Positions 59,718 to 64,000 of a stretch of 64,000 nt of DNA are shown here, one piece after another; positions within the stretch are counted from its first letter, which is position 1; every line of letters begins with the position of its first letter. The notes under the pieces were generated by a model. That model was not told the origin of the DNA and made no database searches. It saw only the letters and a program-made list of their open reading frames with translations. The stretch is from assembly GCF_001518815.1 (NCBI RefSeq), contig NZ_CP013987.1:2087001-2151000 (forward strand), given 5' to 3'. This stretch comes from Pseudomonas oryzihabitans. Its GTDB lineage: Bacteria > Pseudomonadota > Gammaproteobacteria > Pseudomonadales > Pseudomonadaceae. Made by a program: the position numbers and the translations under genes.

Positions 59718-60554
59718 ATGGCTGAAACTTACTCTCCCTTCGCTGATAACGGCAACGCGATGCTGCCCCCTTTTCAAGTGATGTCTGTAGGTCAATACCT
59801 ACAGTCTCCGAATGGGCAGTACCGTTTGGTTTTCCAGAGCGACGCGAATCTGGCGCTCTATCAGGGGGATCAGGCGATTTGGGCTGCAAACGAAGATGTT
59901 CCTTATAGCCAGACGATCAAGCTGAATACTGGCAAGGGCACATCCAGCGCTTATAACCGGGGCACTTTGGAAGTGACGGACTACATGCGCAAGCGGCAGT
60001 GGAATGCGTCGCCTTCCACCTATCCAGCTGAGGACAGGTATCGCGTGTATTGCGTACTGCAAGACGATGGAAATATCGTATTGACGGTATTCAAGCCGCT
60101 TTGGCAGAGCGATGCGGGTCGTGCGGTAGTGCCTGATGCTCGCGGCATTGTTAGCTTTGCCCCGGGAACCCGTCTGGACCAAGGCCGGGAGTATCACGCG
60201 GGGGATAAGCGAATTGTGTTTCAAGGCGATGGTAACTTGGTTGTCTACGATGCCAATTCGGCTCCTGTATGGAACTCGGGTACGCAAAACCAAGGCGGTG
60301 ATGAAGCGGTCATGCAGCCAGATGGCAACTTCGTCATCTACAATTCTAGGGAAGGCCGGCCGCTGTGGAATAGCCAGACTGCCGGTAATCCCAACGCCTA
60401 CGCGATGCTCACCGACAACGGCTGCTTCAGTGTGCTTACTCAAGAGCCTATTTGGGCACGCTTTGGCTTCACGCCGACTATTCAAAAAGGAAAGCCGCGT
60501 AGCAAAGGAGGTATCAGCCTCAGCACGCCGCAGATAGTCATCTGGACCTTCTAG
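59718..60554 (+). CDS. Tandem B-lectin protein, LlpA/pyocin L-like bacteriocin candidate
   Basis: 278 residues formed by two monocot-mannose-binding-lectin (B-lectin) domains. The sugar motif QxDxNxVxY is exact twice in the C-terminal domain ('QGDGNLVVY' near 169-177, 'QPDGNFVIY' near 200-208) and degenerate in the N-terminal domain ('QSDANLALY', 'QDDGNIVLT'). That asymmetry, the length and the short C-terminal tail fit LlpA-type lectin bacteriocins, which kill related Pseudomonas after binding D-rhamnose-containing O-antigen and the BamA surface. No signal peptide. Slightly lower GC than the phage genes. Activity unproven. Confidence 0.82.
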   Translation: MAETYSPFADNGNAMLPPFQVMSVGQYLQSPNGQYRLVFQSDANLALYQGDQAIWAANEDVPYSQTIKLNTGKGTSSAYNRGTLEVTDYMRKRQWNASPSTYPAEDRYRVYCVLQDDGNIVLTVFKPLWQSDAGRAVVPDARGIVSFAPGTRLDQGREYHAGDKRIVFQGDGNLVVYDANSAPVWNSGTQNQGGDEAVMQPDGNFVIYNSREGRPLWNSQTAGNPNAYAMLTDNGCFSVLTQEPIWARFGFTPTIQKGKPRSKGGISLSTPQIVIWTF

Positions 60555-60616
60555 TCCTGCCTGCTGCCCCCACCATGGCCCGCCCTGCGGGCCTTCTGCT
60601 TTCTTGGAGTAATGAA

Positions 60617-60991
60617 ATGGGCGAACCCTCATCCACGAGCATCGGGCTGGCCGGCTTGTTCGCCAGTCTGGGCCTGGGTGCAGTGTTCCCCGATCTGGAT
60701 CCGGCTGCGCTGGTTGGAGCCTTCGGTGGCGCCTTCTTCTACGTGGTCTTCGCCAAGGACATGCCCTTCTTTCGGCGTGTGGGCTACCTGTTCGTTGGCT
60801 GGATCGGTGGCTACTTCGCGGCGGCCGAGGCGATCGGACAGGACTGGACGAGAACCACCGGCCTGGTGGCCATGGCCTGCGGCGCCGTTTGTGTAGTCTT
60901 CCTTGCCGGCCTGGTCGAATGGGTTGAAACGGGCACTATGCCGCGCTTTTTGCGCTGGGTGCTCACCATTCGTTTTGGTAAAGGGGGCTGA
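60617..60991 (+). CDS. Putative phage holin
   Basis: 124 residues, about four hydrophobic segments ('IGLAGLFASLGLGAVF', 'GYLFVGWIGGYFAA', 'LVAMACGAVCVVFLAGL'), ending with a basic tail. Position before a second 3-TM protein and before the terminase fits a holin/lysis role. ATG 60617 has 'ggag' 8 nt upstream; the overlapping ATG 60612 is out of frame. Confidence 0.68.
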   Translation: MGEPSSTSIGLAGLFASLGLGAVFPDLDPAALVGAFGGAFFYVVFAKDMPFFRRVGYLFVGWIGGYFAAAEAIGQDWTRTTGLVAMACGAVCVVFLAGLVEWVETGTMPRFLRWVLTIRFGKGG

Positions 60992-60994
60992 TCG

Positions 60995-61318
60995 ATGGCC
61001 ACTATCCTGCAGGCGCTGTTCTGCGCTGGCATCTTCATCATGATCGGCTTCGTCTACCGGCCCGATCCTGACTCACGGTACCGCCTGGGCGTATCGGTGA
61101 TTGCCTTCGCGCTGTGCGCTGTCACCGGGATGCAGTTCATGAGCATCACCGCCCGCATCATCCTCGAACATCATCTGCCGGTAGTGTCCTGGTACAACAC
61201 GGCGTTCTATGGCCTAAGCCTGGCGCTGGTCGTCCAGGCCCGCGGCAACGTAGCTAAGATCTGGCCGGCGGGCTTCGAGCGTTGGGATGGCAGCGAGCGG
61301 CGGAGGGGCAGGGGATGA
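60995..61318 (+). CDS. Putative 3-TM holin-like protein
   Basis: 107 residues with three membrane spans ('ILQALFCAGIFIMIGFVY', 'LGVSVIAFALCAVTGMQF', 'YNTAFYGLSLALVVQA') and a basic C-terminus, as in the phage 3TM holin family. Three bp after the preceding gene. Confidence 0.68.
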   Translation: MATILQALFCAGIFIMIGFVYRPDPDSRYRLGVSVIAFALCAVTGMQFMSITARIILEHHLPVVSWYNTAFYGLSLALVVQARGNVAKIWPAGFERWDGSERRRGRG

Positions 61319-61545
61319 ACCAGCAGCAGATCAAGCTGGCCCAGCAGCTGTTCTCCGAGCGCGACCGGCTGAAGAAGTTGCGCGACGATGCTGAGCGAAA
61401 AGGCGGCTTCTCTGTTGCCGTCAACGGCAGCTATCAGGATGACGAGATGGTGAATGTTGCGCGACGTCCAGTGCTTGATCTGATAAGCCAGCGGATTAAG
61501 CGTATCGAAGGCGACCTTCAGCAGCTGGGATGGGATGGAAAATGA
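61315..61545 (+). CDS. Small phage protein, 76 residues
   Basis: Helical: 'NQQQIKLAQQLFSERDRLKK', 'RRPVLDLISQRIKRIEGDLQ'. ATGA overlap upstream fixes the start. Unknown. Confidence 0.55.
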   Translation: MNQQQIKLAQQLFSERDRLKKLRDDAERKGGFSVAVNGSYQDDEMVNVARRPVLDLISQRIKRIEGDLQQLGWDGK

Positions 61546-61727
61546 CCGAGCACCAGGAGCTGATCGCAGCACTGGCACGCCAGACCCAGGCGATGCTGGA
61601 GCTGGCCGAGAGCAACAGGCTGTTGGCCGAGAGTAACCGCGAGATGGTCGACTACCTGGCCGACCAGCAGGACGACGGCGGCGAACGCGATGGCCCTCGC
61701 TTTGATTTGGCAGGGAAGCCCCTCTGA
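61542..61727 (+). CDS. Small phage protein, 61 residues
   Basis: Coiled-coil-like 'AMLELAESNRLLAESNREMV' with an internal repeat, then an acidic tail. ATGA overlap with the gene before and 1-bp contact with the HNH gene. Unknown. Confidence 0.5.
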   Translation: MTEHQELIAALARQTQAMLELAESNRLLAESNREMVDYLADQQDDGGERDGPRFDLAGKPL

Positions 61728-62092
61728 TGGCGCTGCGACCCAACAAGCCATGCCGCGCCCGCGGCTGCAACGCGCTGACCCGTAACGCTGGTGGCTACTG
61801 CGATGAGCACGCCGACCAGGCCAAGGCCTGGGCCAGCAGGCAAGGCTCTGGTCGTGGTGGTCGGCCCTGGCGACGGATGCGCGAGCAGGTGCTGAAGCGT
61901 GATGGCTACCTCTGCCAGTGCGAGGACTGCAAGCATCTGGGCCGTGTCAGGCCAGCGCACGAGGTCGACCACATCGTGGCCCTGGCCCAAGGCGGCAGCG
62001 ATATCCCGGACAACCTGGCGGCCATCAACCATGACTGCCATCGGGTCAAGACGCTGCGCGAGTCAGCAGCAGGCCGGCGGCCCAATCTGTAG
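61727..62092 (+). CDS. HNH endonuclease, packaging-associated
   Basis: 121 residues. Zinc cysteines in 'CQCEDCKHLG' and the HNH ββα-metal motif in 'HEVDHIVALAQGG' and 'NHDCHRVKT'. In many cos phages an HNH enzyme just upstream of the terminase genes assists terminase cutting. Confidence 0.9.
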   Translation: MALRPNKPCRARGCNALTRNAGGYCDEHADQAKAWASRQGSGRGGRPWRRMREQVLKRDGYLCQCEDCKHLGRVRPAHEVDHIVALAQGGSDIPDNLAAINHDCHRVKTLRESAAGRRPNL

Positions 62093-62222
62093 CACGTCAC
62101 AGCCCCGATATAGGCTTGGCCTATGGGTGGGGGTTGGTCAAAAGTCCAGGGCTATAGGGTCGGACACCGTCCGCCCCGTCAATTTTTCACGCCCGCGAAA
62201 TTAAAAATTCAGGAGTAGCGCC
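62093..62222 (+). other. Gap before terminase, candidate cos region
   Basis: 130 bp without a gene. It has a G-rich patch ('gggtgggggttggtc'), an imperfect inverted repeat 'cggacaccgtccg' at 62161-62173, then an AT-rich stretch. The placement between HNH and terS is where cos lies in HK97/D3-type phages; the site itself is not proven. Confidence 0.4.
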
Positions 62223-62708
62223 ATGGGCGGCACAGCGGCGGTCGCTGGCCGAGGTCGCAAGCCCAAGCCCACGGCCAAGAAACAGCTCGCCGGCAACCCC
62301 GGCAAGCGGGCCTTGAACAAGGCCGAACCCCAGTTCTCCACGGTCACCAACGTCGATCCGCCCGAGTGGTTGAACGACCGAGCGGCTGACATGTGGAAGA
62401 TGATCATTCCCGAATTGCTTCGCGAGAACGTGCTGGCGCTCACCGACCTGCACAACGTCGAGGCCTTCTGCACGGCATATGGCAACTGGCGCCTGGCGCA
62501 GGAATCGATCAACACCCACGGCATCGTGGTGGAGGGCGCCCAGGGCGGGCCGATGAAGAACCCGGCCCTGACCGCCGCCAACGAAACGATGCGCCAGATG
62601 GTGACCTTCGGTTCACTGCTCGGGCTCGACCCGGCCAGCCGGACGCGCCTGATCGGCGGCAACAAACAGAAATCCACCAACGAGTTCGCTGCTCTCCTAG
62701 GTTCCTGA
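62223..62708 (+). CDS. Phage terminase small subunit, P27 family
   Basis: 161 residues. N-terminal basic part '[20 protein letters not shown]' and '[14 protein letters not shown]', '[11 protein letters not shown]' are typical of P27-like TerS. Recognises the packaging site. Overlaps terL by 1 bp (TGATG). Confidence 0.9.
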   Translation: MGGTAAVAGRGRKPKPTAKKQLAGNPGKRALNKAEPQFSTVTNVDPPEWLNDRAADMWKMIIPELLRENVLALTDLHNVEAFCTAYGNWRLAQESINTHGIVVEGAQGGPMKNPALTAANETMRQMVTFGSLLGLDPASRTRLIGGNKQKSTNEFAALLGS

Positions 62709-64000
62709 TGGCCAAGACCCCCACGCCCAACGTCGACAAGGCGATGGCGTGGGCGCGGTCCGTCCTGAAGGGCAGGGTGCCGGCGTGCCGGTTCATCCAT
62801 CTGGCGATCCAGCGGCACTTCGAAGACGTGGCCGAGAGCCGGGGCAAGGGCTTTCCCTACAAATTCGACGCTGCCCAGGCGGAGAAGAAGCTGCGCCTGG
62901 TGCAGCTGATGCCGCACACCAAGGGCGAGTGGGCGTTCAAGCGCCAGCTCATCACCCTGGAGCCCTGGCAGCTCTTCGGCATGGCCTGCACCTTCGGCTG
63001 GCTGCGCAAGAAAGACGGCTACCGGCGCTTCCGCGAGAGCTACTGGGAGGTGCCGCGCAAGAATGGCAAGTCGGTGATCGCCGCCGGCGTCGGCATCAGC
63101 ATGTTCGTCGCCGACAACGAGTTCGGCGCCGAGGTGTACAGCGGTGCCACCACCGAGAAGCAGGCCTGGGAGGTCTTCCGCCCGGCCAGGCTGATGGTGA
63201 AGCGGACGCCGATGTTGATCGAGGCGGCGGGGATCGAGGTGAACGCCTCGAACATGAACGTACCAGCCCAGGGTTCGCGCTTCGAACCCCTAATCGGCAA
63301 CCCCGGCGACGGCGCTTCGCCCAGCTGCGCGATCATTGACGAATTTCACGAGCACGACAGCTCGGCCCAGTACGACACCATGCTGACCGGCATGGGCGCC
63401 CGCCGGCAGCCGCTGATGTTCATCATCACCACGGCCGGCGCCAACATCGAGGGCCCGTGCTACGACAAGCGCCGCCAGTCCATCGAGATGCTAGAAGGCT
63501 CGGTGCCCGATCCGGAGTTGTTCGCCTGGATCTGGACCCTGGACGAAGGCGACGACTGGACCGACCCGAAGAACCTGGCCAAGGCCAACCCCTGCATGGG
63601 TGTTTCGGTCTATCAGGAGTACCTGGAAAGCCAGCTGGCCCGGGCGATCCGCTCGGCGCGCTTCACCAACACCTTCAAGACGAAGCACCTGAACCTCTGG
63701 GTCAGCGCGAAAGCGGGCTTCTTCAACGTCGAGAACTGGAAGGCCTGCGAGGACAGGAGCCTGACCCTGGAGCAGTTCGAGGGGCAGGAGTGCATCCTGG
63801 GCTTCGACCTGGCGCGCAAGCTGGACATGAACTCCATGGCCCGGCTGTTCTGGCGCGTCATCGACGGCCGCATCCACTACTACAGCGTCGCCCCGGGCTT
63901 CTGGGTGCCGGAAGACACGGCGTTCAACGACGACAACCGGCGGATGGCCGAACGCTTCCAGGCCTGGATCAACACCGGGCATCTACAGGTCACCCCAGGC
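62708..64000 (+). CDS. Phage terminase large subunit, partial at window end
   Basis: 431 codons present, open at the right edge. ATPase Walker A-like 'VPRKNGKS' near residue 115, Walker B 'AIIDEFHEH' near 215, coupling motif 'ITTAG' near 240. The RNase H-like nuclease domain begins around '[10 protein letters not shown]' with its first Asp. A TerL of HK97/lambda-like (cos) siphophages; head and tail genes should follow outside the window. Confidence 0.93.
   Translation, partial: MAKTPTPNVDKAMAWARSVLKGRVPACRFIHLAIQRHFEDVAESRGKGFPYKFDAAQAEKKLRLVQLMPHTKGEWAFKRQLITLEPWQLFGMACTFGWLRKKDGYRRFRESYWEVPRKNGKSVIAAGVGISMFVADNEFGAEVYSGATTEKQAWEVFRPARLMVKRTPMLIEAAGIEVNASNMNVPAQGSRFEPLIGNPGDGASPSCAIIDEFHEHDSSAQYDTMLTGMGARRQPLMFIITTAGANIEGPCYDKRRQSIEMLEGSVPDPELFAWIWTLDEGDDWTDPKNLAKANPCMGVSVYQEYLESQLARAIRSARFTNTFKTKHLNLWVSAKAGFFNVENWKACEDRSLTLEQFEGQECILGFDLARKLDMNSMARLFWRVIDGRIHYYSVAPGFWVPEDTAFNDDNRRMAERFQAWINTGHLQVTPG

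Overview
The window is about 65% GC chromosomal DNA from a Pseudomonas. The evidence is gene content and gene order. Positions 25453-44825 largely keep the order I recall for P. aeruginosa PAO1 around PA2604-PA2622 (Bax1-like protein, tusDCBE, cysG, serS, rarA, lolA, ftsK, aat, ate, infA, clpA, clpS, cspD). The left part has a guanidinobutyrate block (gbuA, gbuR, a 2-ketoarginine decarboxylase and a symporter), an Aer receptor, and a FimV-like/PlpD pair. It is not P. aeruginosa itself: trxB is missing between aat and ftsK, and a permease gene in the gbu block is a remnant. A lineage such as P. oryzihabitans is only a guess.

Region 1 (1-44.6 kb) is core genome. It holds a MATE efflux gene (cut by the window edge), pdxB, ppnP, an exonuclease, periplasmic methionine sulfoxide repair (msrPQ), an orphan molybdenum hydroxylase large subunit, a fused DhaKL kinase, the arginine transaminase/guanidinobutyrate genes, aer, tapT, recQ, a MarR regulator, and the FimV-like and PlpD genes. 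After these come an N-degron proteolysis cluster (clpS, clpA, aat, ate, with cspD and infA), ftsK-lolA-rarA-serS-cysG, and the tRNA 2-thiolation relay tusDCBE.

Region 2 (44738-64000) is a lambda-like, probably cos-type temperate prophage. It sits in the 3' end of a tRNA-Ser(UGA) gene and continues past the right edge. A leftward early operon runs from a pL-like promoter near 51.8 kb to the integrase next to the tRNA. A Fic-domain gene lies between this operon and a CI-like S24 repressor, the position of rexAB in lambda. Rightward come a Cro-like protein, an O-like replication gene with internal iteron-like repeats, a DnaC-type loader, a nin-like run (DUF1364 nuclease, RusA, zinc-finger protein), and a possible Q-type antiterminator followed by two terminators. 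The late part begins with a Com-like zinc-knuckle protein, a tandem B-lectin protein resembling LlpA/pyocin L bacteriocins, two holin-like genes, an HNH endonuclease and both terminase subunits.

The most interesting material is in the prophage. There are three probable lysogenic-conversion cargoes: an AT-rich membrane protein of unknown family (48301-49311), the Fic protein (52321-53697) and the lectin bacteriocin (59718-60554). The control circuit is readable: two exactly inverted operators bracket a leftward promoter, next to a divergent promoter with a LexA box inside its spacer. The same operator motif is in the spacer of the Cro-side promoter. One early gene is frameshifted by an 8-bp tandem duplication.
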